Shown: positions 49,432 through 64,000, numbered from the stretch's first letter. The stretch: 64,000 bases of DNA from Sympetrum striolatum (GCA_947579665.1 OX388348.1:4588001-4652000); one strand, 5' to 3'. Numbers and translations are program-made. Notes: generated by a model not told the origin, from the letters alone.

Positions 49432-52400
49432 TTAACGTGTGATAACTAAACTAAACTAGCTATATGCTAAAACTTAATCGAAAGTTTGAAAAATATAATA
49501 AATAATTGAGTGCATTTGAAACTATATTCGCCGCAGAGATACAATAACCATAGACGAAATTAGAAAGAGATGGTCAACAAAGGCAAAATACTACTTTGAG
49601 CACGCAGATGAAGATCATAAGTCAGCATTAGTTGAGGTCAACTTAATGTGGGACTAAGCAATGCAGTACCTATGTTCACTGAACCACAGCAGCTGTAGAC
49701 AAAAAATTAGAAATCTTTGGATGTTGTTCGATAGGCACACGGAAAACTGACTACTTCTTAAATATATGAACAGGACCTTATAGGTAATGAATCAAAAGAG
49801 GGTTACAAATTTTAGTGTAAATATGTTTAAGTCTAGGATACTTTGGAAATATCTAAATAAAATTGGACAAAATAATTCAATTATTTTAAGGCCATAATTA
49901 ACAACTATTGTTTTATAGGTACCCATATCGAGAGGTCGTCTGGTAACTTCAAAAGAGAGCTACCCTAGCAGAATAAAATTCTCACTATGGAGTGGTGTGA
50001 TGCCATCCCCAAGTCGAGAGATTCTGCCCATCGAGTGGGTCTGGGAACCACGGGGTAGCTCTCAAATGTAAGTTACCATTTTCAGAATACAGTTCTCTTC
50101 AGGGGAGGTGTAATGCCTCTCCTGTTTGAGAGGTTCTGCCCATGGAAAGAGGGTCTGCGTACCTCATGGTATCACTCAATAGAAAGCTACCTTTGGCAAA
50201 ATAATATTCTCATCGACGATCAGGATTCCGATTGAGATGTTTTGCCCTTCAAGACTTTCTGGTAGCTATCAAAAGAGAGATACCATTTGCAGATACAATT
50301 CTCGTCACCGAGAGGCATTTTGCTTCTCTTGATAGAGAAGTTCTGCCCATTATGGGACTAAAACTTGAAGATTTCATGTAGAGGGTCTGATCTGACCTCT
50401 CATGTTGAAAGAGACGTGTAATAATCGATGCGCTTTGAGGAAGGCATCTTATTTGAGATTATCGTTGGATGGAGTGATTGCAATGCATTCCCAATTGGTG
50501 ATGGCAAAATAAGGTATGTTTTTCTTAAGATTTTAGAATATACTTTTTAAGTATTGGTATCTGATTATCATTAGAAAATAATAATTTTTATGATTAAAAT
50601 CTTTTAATTGAATATTAATGGTCTCTTTTCTAACCTTTCAGGAATGGGGTGCTTATAAAAACATTATTGATAAAGGTCTACTGGTTTACCTACCTTAAAA
50701 TCTCCACCTGAACCTACCTGTGGAAGAGGAAAAAGGTAAAATGCATAGGAAAAGCAGTAAATTCTAAATTGCTTTGGCAACATAGGTCATTCTTACCTAT
50801 TGAACTTGACTCAATAACCATCACCTACTACCAAGCTGAAATGTGGTAGAAATTGATGAACCAGATACTACAGGTTAGTTTGGGAAGGTTCGTGCAGGCT
50901 CTCCTCTTGAATAATCTAAGGTAACTCTTTTATCATATAATAGATCCTCATTTCAATATAGGTTTAGCACTATGCATCCAAAATTGTAATTTCCCTGTTT
51001 AATTGCTTTGTAATCATCTAATATAATCTGCTGCTATTACTGGAATTTAAATTAGCATTTATAATTATAATAAATATATATTGTGTTTGCCCTTTTATTC
51101 ATATAGAGAATATGCACTGAATGTTCCACAAATAATAACAGATGCTCCAGAGTGCTGCAGCTTGGGAGTAAAGTGGAGAATGGTGGAAATGGACCACTAT
51201 AGTCTACAGTATGGGACAGTTGCTTAATAGAGACACCAAGTTGCGGAGACATTCATTGGAAGAATGTACGAGGCCTCTTGACGGCTCCTGTTTTGGGCGA
51301 GGGAAGTATAACGGCAGCCACTGAGTGCTTTAAGGGTGGCTGGAGAGTAAGATATTATTACATATATTGTTTTCAAGTCATTGTTTTTAAATGCGTCCCC
51401 AAGTTTTCTAATACAATGCAAGACCTAATTATTTCTTTGATCGAGTTTCAATAGGGTTTTATCATGTCAATTTATGTTTTTAATCGGTTATGATAAGTTA
51501 ATTGGGTTTCAAGTATGATGCACTGGATTTAGATGGTATGATAGGAAAAATCAGGAATTTTTTCCATATGCTCTTGCTCCAGTTTGCCTCTGTTGAATTG
51601 TTGTGGTTTTCCGTTCGTTCTGTTGAAGTACTGTTAAATCCTCTCCTTTCAAAATATCTCTGCTCCGGCTTTTCCTTTCAAATTGCTCTATGCTAGCTTT
51701 GGGGATACATGATCATAATATTCTGTGGAGTTTGTAATTTTTTATATATATTTCATGCCTTATTTGAGTAATAATATATATTTAGATATAATATTGCAAT
51801 TACAGTCAAAATGTTCTGTTATACAGGTTGCAATACGACTTCGTCAATTTGCTTGAGTCAGCCAATGTCTGCCATCTTAACTAGCAGATTTTATTAAAGT
51901 TATAGGAATATTTCCAAAATGAGATCATGGACTAAGTTTGTGGGATGTATTTCTGGAAATCTGATTTATTTCAATGATCATCCTTATGGTTACTTTACAT
52001 TTAAGCTGTCTTATGGTTTGCCTTGTTGGATTTCTTTTTCTTAAATTCAATGAAATAATGGAAGTGTAAAATGGCATTGGTTTGGTCTGTAATCTAAATT
52101 GTTTAGACTCTTTGAATAGCGGTAGAAGATTTTACACTTTTGTTATTGCTAACGTATAATATACAATGTATTTTAGGGTCCATTCCTTCATACTATTTGG
52201 ATTTTTACCTTCTCCATATTCATAGTACATAGAAAGTATTGTTTTCATGAAAAAATTTGACTTCGAGATTTCAACGGAAATACATGTTTTGGGGTCCCTA
52301 GAATAAGTTCTGACCATTTTTGGAAAGAAGTTTGCGTGTATGTGTGTGTGTGTGCTTGTGGGCACTCTAACGTGATAACTATTACCCCTATAAGTATCAA

Positions 52401-55124
52401 ACTTCACATATATACTCTGGTGTGCTGATAGAGTTGATTATTTTTTTGAGCAAATGGTTTAACCGGAAGTTGAGCTTTTTTTATTCTTGGAAGCAAATGT
52501 CCGTTTTTGTGAAATTTCTCAAAAAATAATATATTTAGGTATATACGATTGTTTGTAAAAGTTTTAGAACATGTAATTTTCTATAACTGCTGTATTGATC
52601 ATATTTTTTATCGCTGATTGCTAAGGAGTTATTCCGGAAACACTGATAACCCGGAAGTAGCTGATTATGTACTTTGTGGGAGCTCTGGGTAAGAGGCAAT
52701 TTTAATCGTTTTTCATCGAACATGTCCCGAAGAACATTACTTATAATGTTTGTGCGTAAAAGATATTATGAAATAAATTAATCACTTATCTTCCAAGTTT
52801 AGTATAATATAGTATTCGAAAATACTGTTGTAAATTAATATTGACATCTTATACATGAAGAAAGTCATGTGCTGGCCACATCAGATTTTTTTGTGATGCA
52901 TTGGAGCTACTTCTTACGTATCCAATAATATTCTTTTGATGAAATGTAGGTGTTTTCCTTGCTCTTGTTTTGATTGCTACTAGTGTTGTTTTTGATAGGG
53001 GCAGAATTTCATCACATTTGAACAATGGTTTCCTTTTCATGGTTATGTTTTACCCGTGTATTGGTCTGGATATTTTAATGTTCCAATGTAGGTTTTTGAA
53101 ATTATAAAATACGTATAGAATATATGCAATAACAAATATAAATAAATACTTTATGATATCTATTTCGGTATATGATTGTCATATTATAGGTTACCATAAA
53201 ATACTTGCATATTGTTACACAGAAAGTTAATGATTTACAATATTAATTATGTATTTTTACTGAGAAACGGTTGATACTTAAGATGTAATGTGTTCAATTT
53301 TTCTGACAAATCCTTACTGGAGGGAAATTATGAGACCAAATTTTTAAAATTTACATTAGTAAGTGATTAATATTATTCTTTTTCAGTTGCGTAATTGCTA
53401 TTCTTTATTGGCAATGTATCCATTTCCAATAGAACTTCTTATGGGAATATAATAGGCTCATAGAAATTCATTGAAATATATTATTTGTGTATCCAGTCCT
53501 TCGGAGCATAGAGTATGCGTAGCTAGTTTGGTTTGAGTACATTAAATTTTTTACACAAGCTCCACACTGCTTTGAGCACAAGGTTATGGGTCGACGATTT
53601 AGTAGTAGTTTTTGCACATGCCATTTTGGCAACTTTGCGTGCAAGGGCAAGTGTGGTCTTGTCCGAATGTGCATCATCGTCCACTTCCATGGCCTCATTG
53701 AGTCACTGGTAACACAGAGTGGTGTATCAAACATGACTTTAGAATGATTACCAATTAAAGTTATATATATATAATGTGCAATTTTAATTGTTTTTCATCG
53801 AACATGTGCCGAAAAACATTACTTATAATGTTTGTGACGTAAAAGATATTATGAAATAAACTAATCACTTATCTTCCAAGTTTAGTTTTAACATAGTATT
53901 CAAAAATACTGTTGTAAATTAATATTGACATCTTATACATGAAGAAAGTCATGTGCTGGCCACATCAGATTTTTTTGTGATGCATTGGAGCTACTTCTTA
54001 CGTATCCAATAATATCGTTTTGATGAAATGTAGGTGTTTTCCTTGCTCTTGTTTTGATTGCTACTAGTGTTGTTTTTGATAGGGGTAGAATTTCATCGCA
54101 TTTGAACAATGGTTTCCTTTTCATGGTTATGTTTTACCCACGTATTGGTATGGATAATTTAATGTTCCAATATAGATTGTTAAAATTATAAAATACGTAT
54201 AGAATATATGCAATAACAAATATAAATAAATTCTTTATGATATCACTTTCATAATATGTTTGTTTATAGGTTACCATAATATACTTGCATATTGTCACAC
54301 AGAACTATTAATTTTTACAATATTAATTATGTATTTTTACTGAAAATGGGTTGATACATAGGATGTATTGTGTTCTATTTTTCTGAGAAACTATTTCTTA
54401 AGGAAAATTATGAGGCCTAATTTTAAAAATTTACTCTAGTTATTGATTAATATTATTCTTTTTCAGTAGCGTAAGTGCTATTCTTTATTGGCAATATATC
54501 CATTTCCAATAGAACTTCCTATGGGAACATAATAAGTTCATAGAAATTCATTGAAATATATTCTTTGTCTATCCAGTCCTTCGGTGTATAGAGTATGCCT
54601 AGCTAGTTTGGTTTGAGTATATTATATTTTTAACACTAGCTCCGTATTGCTTTGGGCGCATGGTTATGGGTCGACGATTTAGAAGTAGTTTTTCCCCAGG
54701 TCATTTTGGGAACTTTGTGTGCAAGGGCATGTGTGGTCTCGTCCGACTGTGCATCATCGTCCACTGCCATGGCCTCATTGAGGCACTGGTAGCACAAAGT
54801 GGTGTATTGAAATTACTTTATGATGATTACGAATTAAAGTTATATCTGTTTATCCATGTTCTACCTATTACATTTAGATGTTTATCCAATTATACCTAAT
54901 TATACATTCACTGACTTATTCATTCATAGGGGATTAAAATTGTAACCATATTTCATAAGTGTCTAAGACTTGAAATTTTTTCAACGTACTGGCCATAACG
55001 TTTAACCACCAAGAAAAAACGATATTTAGCTTCAATGTCATGTGTTTGATGCTGACTACTATGGAAAAGCAAAGGATATCAGTCACTAATGATCCTTAAG
55101 GTAAGAAAATTTCTATATAGTAAA
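49432..55124 (+). repeat. macrosatellite unit 7 (mosaic)
   Basis: 5,693 bp. Exon A 49,919-50,513; minus frames 52,849-53,040 and 53,933-54,124. The first half matches unit 6, the second half matches unit 8 (AATATTCTTTTGAT, ACTGGAGGG, GGGGTAGAA, CCATGTTCTACC). A crossover point lies in the middle of the unit. Confidence 0.97.
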
Positions 55125-58100
55125 TTAACGTGTGATAACTAAACTAAACTAGCTATATGCTAAAACTTAATCGAAAGTTTGAAAATTATAATAAATAATT
55201 GAGTGCATTTGAAGTTATATTCGCCGCAGAGATACAATAACCATAGACGAAATTAGAAAGAGATGGTCAACAAAGGCAAAATACTACTTTGAGCACGCAG
55301 ATGAAGATCATAAGTCAGCATTAGTTGAGGTCAACTTAATGTGGGACTAAGCAATGCAGTACCTATGTTCACTGCACCCCAGCAGCTGTGGACAAAAAAT
55401 TAGAAATCTTTGGATGTTGTTCGATAGGCACACGGAAAACTGACTACTTCTTAAATATATGAACAGGACCTTATAGGTAATGAATCAAAAGAGGGTTACA
55501 AATTTTAGCGTAAATATGTTTAAGTCTAGGATACTTTGGAAATATCTAAATAAAATTGGACAAAATAATTCAATTATTTTAAGGCCATAATTAACAACTA
55601 TTGTTTTATAGGTACCCATATCGAGAGGTCGTCTGGTAACTTCAAAAGAGAGCTACCCTAGCAGAATAAAATTCTCACTATGGAGTGGTGTGATGCCATC
55701 CCCAAGTCGAGAGATTCTGCCCATCGAGTGGGTCTGGGAACCACGGGGTAGCTCTCAAATGTAAGTTACCATTTTCAGAATACAGTTCTCTTCAGGGGAG
55801 GTGTAATGCCTCTCCTGTTTGAGAGGTTCTGCCCATGGAAAGAGGGTCTGCGTACCTCATGGTATCACTCAATAGAAAGCTACCTTTGGCAAAATAATAT
55901 TCTCATCGACGATCAGGATTCCGATTGAGATGTTTTGCCCTTCAAGACTTTCTGGTAGCTATCAAAAGAGAGATACCATTTGCAGATACAATTCTCGTCA
56001 CCTAGAGGCATTTTGCCTCTCTTGATAGAGAAGTTCTGCCCATTATGGGACTAAAACTTGAAGATTTCATGTAGAGGGTCTGATCTGACCTCTCATGTTG
56101 AAAGAGACGTGTAATAATCGATGCGCTTTGAGGAAGGCATCTTATTTGAGATTATCGTTGGATGGAGTGATTGCAATGCATTCCCAATTGGTGATGGCAA
56201 AATAAGGTATGTTTTTCTTAAGATTTTAGAATATACTTTTTAAGTATTGGTATCTGATTATCATTAGAAAATAATAATTTTTATGATTAAAATCTTTTAA
56301 TTGAATATTAATGGTCTCTTTTCTAACCTTTCAGGAATGGGGTGCTTATAAAAACATTATTGATAAAGGTCTACTGGTTTACCTACCTTAAAATCTCCAC
56401 CTGAACCTACCTGTGGAAGAGGAAAAAGGTAAAATGCATAGGAAAAGCAGTAAATTCTAAATTGCTTTGGCAACATAGGTCATTCTTACCTATTGAACTT
56501 GACTCAATAACCATCACCTACTACCAAGCTGAAATGTGGTAGAAATTGATGAACCAGATACTACAGGTTAGTTTGGGAAGGTTCGTGCAGGCTCTCCTCT
56601 TGAATAATCTAAGGTAACTCTTTTATCATATAATAGATCCTCATTTCAATATAGGTTTAGCACTATGCATCCAAAATTGTAATTTCCCTGTTTAATTGCT
56701 TTGTAATCATCTAATATAATCTGCTGCTATTACTGGAATTTAAATTAGCATTTATAATTATAATAAATATATATTGTGTTTGCCCTTTTATTCATATAGA
56801 GAATATGCACTGAATGTTCCACAAATAATAACAGATGCTCCAGAGTGCTGCAGCTTGGGAGTAAAGTGGAGAATGGTGGAAATGGACCACTATAGTCTAC
56901 AGTATGGGACAGTTGCTTAAGAGAGACACCAAGTTGCGGAGACATTCATTGGAAGAATGTACGAGGCCTCTTGACGGCTCCTGTTTGGGCGAGGGAAGTA
57001 TAACGGCAGCCACTGAGTGCTTTAAGGGTGGCTGGAGAGTAAGATATTATTACATATATTGTTTTCAAGTCATTGTTTTTAAATGCGTCCCCAAGTTTTC
57101 TAATACAATGCAAGACCTAATTATTTCTTTGATCGAGTTTCAATAGGGTTTTATCATGTCAATTTATGTTTTTAATCGGTTATGATAAGTTAATTGGGTT
57201 TCAAGTATGATACACTGGATTTAGATGGTATGATAGGAAAAATCAGGAATTTTTTCCATATGCTCTTGCTCCAGTTTGCCTCTGTTGAATTGTTGTGGTT
57301 TTCCGTTCGTTCTGTTGAAGTACTGTTAAATCCTCTCCTTTCAAAATATCTCTGCTCCGGCTTTTCCTTTCAAATTGCTCTATGCTAGATTTGGGGATAC
57401 ATGATCATAATATTCTGTGGAGTTTGTAATTTTTTATATATATTTCATGCCTTATTTGAGTAATAATATATATTTAGATATAATATTGCAATTACAGTCA
57501 AAATGTTCTGTTATACAGGTTGCAATACGACTTCGTCAATTTGCTTGAGTCAGCCAATGTCTGCCATCTTAACAAGCAGATTTTATTAATGTTATAGGAA
57601 TATTTCCAAAATGAGATCATGGACTAAGTTTGTGGGATGTATTTCTGGAAATCTGATTTATTTCAATGATCATCCTTATGGTTACTTTACATTTAAGCTG
57701 TCTTTTGGTTTGCCTTGTTGGATTTCTTTTTCTTAAATTCAATGAAATAATGGAAGTGTAAAATGGCATTGGTTTGGTCTGTAATCTAAATTGTTTAGAC
57801 TCTTTGAATAGCGGTAGAAGATTTTACACTTTTGTTATTGCTAACGTATAATATACAATGTATTTTAGGGTCCATTCCTTCATACTATTTGGATTTTTAC
57901 CTTCTCCATATTCATAGTACATAGAAAGTATTGTTTTCATGAAAAAATTTGACTTCGAGATTTCAACGGAAATACATGTTTTGGGGTCCCTAGAATAAGT
58001 TCTGACCATTTTTGGAAAGAAGTTTGCGTGTATGTGTGTGTGTGTGCTTGTGGGCACTCTAACGTGATAACTATTACCCCTATAAGTATCAAACTTCACA

Positions 58101-60816
58101 TATATACTCTGGTGTGCTGACAGAGTTGATTATTTTTTTGAGCAAATGGTTTAACCGGAAGTTGAGCTTTTTTTATTCTTGGAAGCAAATGTCCGTTTTT
58201 GTGAAATTTCTCAAAAAATAATATATTTAGGTATATACGATTGTTTGTAAAAGTTTTAGAACATGTAATTTTCTATAACTGCTGTATTGATCATATTTTT
58301 TATCGCTGATTGCTAAGGAGTTATTCCGGAAACACTGATAACCCGGAAGTAGCTGATTATGTACTTTGTGGGAGCTCTGGGTAAGAGGCAATTTTAATCG
58401 TTTTTCATCGAACATGTCCCGAAGAACATTACTTATAATGTTTGTGCGTAAAAGATATTATGAAATAAATTAATCACTTATCTTCCAAGTTTAGTATAAT
58501 ATAGTATTCGAAAATACTGTTGTAAATTAATATTGACATCTTATACATGAAGAAAGTCATGTGCTGGCCACATCAGATTTTTTTGTGATGCATTGGAGCT
58601 ACTTCTTACGTATCCAATAATATTCTTTTGATGAAATGTAGGTGTTTTCCTTGCTCTTGTTTTGATTGCTACTAGTGTTGTTTTTGATAGGGGCAGAATT
58701 TCATCACATTTGAACAATGGTTTCCTTTTCATGGTTATGTTTTACCCGTGTATTGGTCTGGATATTTTAATGTTCCAATGTAGGTTTTTGAAATTATAAA
58801 ATACGTATAGAATATATGCAATAACAAATATAAATAAATACTTTATGATATCTATTTCGGTATATGATTGTCATATTATAGGTTACCATAAAATACTTGC
58901 ATATTGTTACACAGAAAGTTAATGATTTACAATATTAATTATGTATTTTTACTGAGAAACGGTTGATACTTAAGATGTAATGTGTTCAATTTTTCTGACA
59001 AATCCTTACTGGAGGGAAATTATGAGACCAAATTTTTAAAATTTACATTAGTAAGTGATTAATATTATTCTTTTTCAGTTGCGTAATTGCTATTCTTTAT
59101 TGGCAATGTATCCATTTCCAATAGAACTTCTTATGGGAATATAATAGGCTCATAGAAATTCATTGAAATATATTATTTGTGTATCCAGTCCTTCGGAGCA
59201 TAGAGTATGCGTAGCTAGTTTGGTTTGAGTACATTAAATTTTTTACACAAGCTCCACACTGCTTTGAGCACAAGGTTATGGGTCGACGATTTAGTAGTAG
59301 TTTTTGCACATGCCATTTTGGCAACTTTGCGTGCAAGGGCAAGTGTGGTCTTGTCCGAATGTGCATCATCGTCCACTTCCATGGCCTCATTGAGTCACTG
59401 GTAACACAGAGTGGTGTATCAAACATGACTTTAGAATGATTACCAATTAAAGTTATATATATATAATGTGCAATTTTAATTGTTTTTCATCGAACATGTG
59501 CCGAAAAACATTACTTATAATGTTTGTGACGTAAAAGATATTATGAAATAAACTAATCACTTATCTTCCAAGTTTAGTTTTAACATAGTATTCAAAAATA
59601 CTGTTGTAAATTAATATTGACATCTTATACATGAAGAAAGTCATGTGCTGGCCACATCAGATTTTTTTGTGATGCATTGGAGCTACTTCTTACGTATCCA
59701 ATAATATCGTTTTGATGAAATGTAGGTGTTTTCCTTGCTCTTGTTTTGATTGCTACTAGTGTTGTTTTTGATAGGGGTAGAATTTCATCGCATTTGAACA
59801 ATGGTTTCCTTTTCATGGTTATGTTTTACCCACGTATTGGTATGGATAATTTAATGTTCCAATATAGATTGTTAAAATTATAAAATACGTATAGAATATA
59901 TGCAATAACAAATATAAATAAATTCTTTATGATATCACTTTCATAATATGTTTGTTTATAGGTTACCATAATATACTTGCATATTGTCACACAGAACTAT
60001 TAATTTTTACAATATTAATTATGTATTTTTACTGAAAATGGGTTGATACATAGGATGTATTGTGTTCTATTTTTCTGAAAAACTATTTCTTAAGGAAAAT
60101 TATGAGGCCTAATTTTAAAAATTTACTCTAGTTATTGATTAATATTATTCTTTTTCAGTAGCGTAAGTGCTATTCTTTATTGGCAATATATCCATTTCCA
60201 ATAGAACTTCCTATGGGAACATAATAAGTTCATAGAAATTCATTGAAATATATTCTTTGTCTATCCAGTCCTTCGGTGTATAGAGTATGCCTAGCTAGTT
60301 TGGTTTGAGTATATTATATTTTTAACACTAGCTCCGTATTGCTTTGGGCGCATGGTTATGGGTCGACGATTTAGAAGTAGTTTTTCCCCAGGTCATTTTG
60401 GGAACTTTGTGTGCAAGGGCATGTGTGGTCTCGTCCGACTGTGCATCATCGTCCACTGCCATGGCCTCATTGAGGCACTGGTAGCACAAAGTGGTGTATT
60501 GAAATTACTTTATGATGATTACGAATTAAAGTTATATCTGTTTATCCATGTTCTACCTATTACATTTAGATGTTTATCCAATTATACCTAATTATACATT
60601 CACTGACTTATTCATTCATAGGGGATTAAAATTGTAACCATATTTCATAAGTGTCTAAGACTTGAAATTTTTTCAACGTACTGGCCATAACGTTTAACCA
60701 CCAAGAAAAAACGATATTTAGCTTCAATGTCATGTGTTTGATGCTGACTACTATGGAAAAGCAAAGGATATCAGTCACTAATGATCCTTAAGGTAAGAAA
60801 ATTTCTATATAGTAAA
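55125..60816 (+). repeat. macrosatellite unit 8 (mosaic)
   Basis: 5,692 bp. Exon A 55,612-56,206; minus frames 58,541-58,732 and 59,625-59,816. The first half matches unit 9 (TTTTAGCGTAAAT, TTATTAATGTTATAGG), the second half matches unit 7. A private change, CACCTAGAGG near 56,000, breaks the outermost pair of hairpin 4. Confidence 0.97.
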
Positions 60817-63800
60817 TTAACGTGTGATAACTAAACTAAACTAGCTATATGCTAAAACTTAATCGAAAGTTTGAAAATTATAATAAATAATTGAGTGCAT
60901 TTGAAGTTATATTCGCCGCAGAGATACAATAACCATAGACGAAATTAGAAAGAGATGGTCAACAAAGGCAAAATACTACTTTGAGCACGCAGATGAAGAT
61001 CATAAGTCAGCATTAGTTGAGGTCAACTTAATGTGGGACTAAGCAATGCAGTACCTATGTTCACTGCACCCCAGCAGCTGTGGACAAAAAATTAGAAATC
61101 TTTGGATGTTGTTCGATAGGCACACGGAAAACTGACTACTTCTTAAATATATGAACAGGACCTTATAGGTAATGAATCAAAAGAGGGTTACAAATTTTAG
61201 CGTAAATATGTTTAAGTCTAGGATACTTTGGAAATATCTAAATAAAATTGGACAAAATAATTCAATTATTTTAAGGCCATAATTAACAACTATTGTTTTA
61301 TAGGTACCCATATCGAGAGGTCGTCTGGTAACTTCAAAAGAGAGCTACCCTAGCAGAATAAAATTCTCACTATGGAGTGGTGTGATGCCATCCCCAAGTC
61401 GAGAGATTCTGCCCATCGAGTGGGTCTGGGAACCACGGGGTAGCTCTCAAATGTAAGTTACCATTTTCAGAATACAGTTCTCTTCAGGGGAGGTGTAATG
61501 CCTCTCCTGTTTGAGAGGTTCTGCCCATGGAAAGAGGGTCTGCGTACCTCATGGTATCACTCAATAGAAAGCTACCTTTGGCAAAATAATATTCTCATCG
61601 ACGATCAGGATTCCGATTGAGATGTTTTGCCCTTCAAGACTTTCTGGTAGCTATCAAAAGAGAGATACCATTTGCAGATACAATTCTCGTCACCGAGAGG
61701 CATTTTGCCTCTCTTGATAGAGAAGTTCTGCCCATTATGGGACTAAAACTTGAAGATTTCATGTAGAGGGTCTGATCTGACCTCTCATGTTGAAAGAGAC
61801 GTGTAATAATCGATGCGCTTTGAGGAAGGCATCTTATTTGAGATTATCGTTGGATGGAGTGATTGCAATGCATTCCCAATTGGTGATGGCAAAATAAGGT
61901 ATGTTTTTCTTAAGATTTTAGAATATACTTTTTAAGTATTGGTATCTGATTATCATTAGAAAATAATAATTTTTATGATTAAAATCTTTTAATTGAATAT
62001 TAATGGTCTCTTTTCTAACCTTTCAGGAATGGGGTGCTTATAAAAACATTATTGATAAAGGTCTACTGGTTTACCTACCTTAAAATCTCCACCTGAACCT
62101 ACCTGTGGAAGAGGAAAAAGGTAAAATGCATAGGAAAAGCAGTAAATTCTAAATTGCTTTGGCAACATAGGTCATTCTTACCTATTGAACTTGACTCAAT
62201 AACCATCACCTACTACCAAGCTGAAATGTGGTAGAAATTGATGAACCAGATACTACAGGTTAGTTTGGGAAGGTTCGTGCAGGCTCTCCTCTTGAATAAT
62301 CTAAGGTAACTCTTTTATCATATAATAGATCCTCATTTCAATATAGGTTTAGCACTATGCATCCAAAATTGTAATTTCCCTGTTTAATTGCTTTGTAATC
62401 ATCTAATATAATCTGCTGCTATTACTGGAATTTAAATTAGCATTTATAATTATAATAAATATATATTGTGTTTGCCCTTTTATTCATATAGAGAATATGC
62501 ACTGAATGTTCCACAAATAATAACAGATGCTCCAGAGTGCTGCAGCTTGGGAGTAAAGTGGAGAATGGTGGAAATGGACCACTATAGTCTACAGTATGGG
62601 ACAGTTGCTTAAGAGAGACACCAAGTTGCGGAGACATTCATTGGAAGAATGTACGAGGCCTCTTGACGGCTCCTGTTTGGGCGAGGGAAGTATAACGGCA
62701 GCCACTGAGTGCTTTAAGGGTGGCTGGAGAGTAAGATATTATTACATATATTGTTTTCAAGTCATTGTTTTTAAATGCGTCCCCAAGTTTTCTAATACAA
62801 TGCAAGACCTAATTATTTCTTTGATCGAGTTTCAATAGGGTTTTATCATGTCAATTTATGTTTTTAATCGGTTATGATAAGTTAATTGGGTTTCAAGTAT
62901 GATACACTGGATTTAGATGGTATGATAGGAAAAATCAGGAATTTTTTCCATATGCTCTTGCTCCAGTTTGCCTCTGTTGAATTGTTGTGGTTTTCCGTTC
63001 GTTCTGTTGAAGTACTGTTAAATCCTCTCCTTTCAAAATATCTCTGCTCCGGCTTTTCCTTTCAAATTGCTCTATGCTAGATTTGGGGATACATGATCAT
63101 AATATTCTGTGGAGTTTGTAATTTTTTATATATATTTCATGCCTTATTTGAGTAATAATATATATTTAGATATAATATTGCAATTACAGTCAAAATGTTC
63201 TGTTATACAGGTTGCAATACGACTTCGTCAATTTGCTTGAGTCAGCCAATGTCTGCCATCTTAACAAGCAGATTTTATTAATGTTATAGGAATATTTCCA
63301 AAATGAGATCATGGACTAAGTTTGTGGGATGTATTTCTGGAAATCTGATTTATTTCAATGATCATCCTTATGGTTACTTTACATTTAAGCTGTCTTTTGG
63401 TTTGCCTTGTTGGATTTCTTTTTCTTAAATTCAATGAAATAATGGAAGTGTAAAATGGCATTGGTTTGGTCTGTAATCTAAATTGTTTAGACTCTTTGAA
63501 TAGCGGTAGAAGATTTTACACTTTTGTTATTGCTAACGTATAATATACAATGTATTTTAGGGTCCATTCCTTCATACTATTTGGATTTTTACCTTCTCCA
63601 TATTCATAGTACATAGAAAGTATTGTTTTCATGAAAAAATTTGACTTCGAGATTTCAACGGAAATACATGTTTTGGGGTCCCTAGAATAAGTTCTGACCA
63701 TTTTTGGAAAGAAGTTTGCGTGTATGTGTGTGTGTGTGCTTGTGGGCACTCTAACGTGATAACTATTACCCCTATTAGTATCAAACTTCACATATATACT

Positions 63801-64000
63801 CTGGTGTGCTGACAGAGTTGATTATTTTTTTGAGCAAATGGTTTAACCGGAAGTTGAGCTTTTTTTATTCTTGGAAGCAAATGTCCGTTTTTGTGAAATT
63901 TCTCAAAAAATAATATATTTAGGTATATACGATTGTTTGTAAAAGTTTTAGAACATGTAATTTTCTATAACTGCTGTATTGATCATATTTTTTATCGCTG
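60817..64000 (+). repeat. macrosatellite unit 9, cut by window end
   Basis: The first 3,184 bp of a unit. Exon A is 61,304-61,898. The array clearly continues beyond the window, so its true length and right edge are unknown. Confidence 0.97.

Noticed and set aside
14458..64000. ribosomal DNA array
   Set aside because: The unit contains nothing recognisable as 18S, 5.8S or 28S sequence, and it is AT-rich throughout.
14458..64000. CRISPR array or prokaryotic operon
   Set aside because: The repeat scale, splice signals and lack of cas-like or bacterial genes rule this out.
14458..64000. pure assembly artefact
   Set aside because: Units carry linked private variants, two lengths and a diverged edge, which duplicated contigs would not create. 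Exact copy number still needs long reads.

Overview
This is AT-rich eukaryotic DNA. Introns carry standard GT..AG ends, several as short as about 130 bp. There is no run of prokaryote-style genes, a tRNA-like pol III box pair, a miniature inverted-repeat element and many decayed local duplications. Short introns, arthropod-like initiator motifs and composition suggest an insect or other arthropod; the species cannot be named from the sequence. No rRNA, CRISPR array or long conserved protein gene was recognised.

The left flank (1 to about 14,400) is mostly unique and low in coding potential. Its best gene evidence is a two-exon open frame: 1564-1606 spliced to 3704-3811, with phases that match, downstream of a GC/CCAAT-box promoter-like block at about 1390-1490. 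A second block with the same layout lies at about 10,228-10,290, followed by tiny open frames, a tRNA-like sequence, a degenerate 20-bp minisatellite and diverged duplications. A candidate exon at 13,301-13,401 is the last exon-like sequence before the array.

From about 14,458 to the right end the window is one macrosatellite: nine head-to-tail units of 5,692-5,693 bp, the ninth cut by the window edge. Units are near-identical by eye. The left edge is decayed and carries an extra 802-bp partial duplication. Each unit contains in order: a decayed coding-like segment (X) ending at a splice donor; exon A (595 nt), made of four degenerate ~110-nt repeats that each hold a hairpin; a 128-nt intron; exon B; exon C; a GT microsatellite; and two ~1.08-kb sub-repeats (D1, D2) that have diverged except for a 237-bp block encoding a 63-residue minus-strand open frame.

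My working model is a tandemly amplified, spliced, mostly non-coding plus-strand locus, possibly derived in part from a dead protein gene, with structured repeats in its main exon. A possible minus-strand microprotein lies in the sub-repeats. Unequal exchange and patchy gene conversion are visible in how variants are shared between units. Transcription, splicing and function are inferences, not observations.
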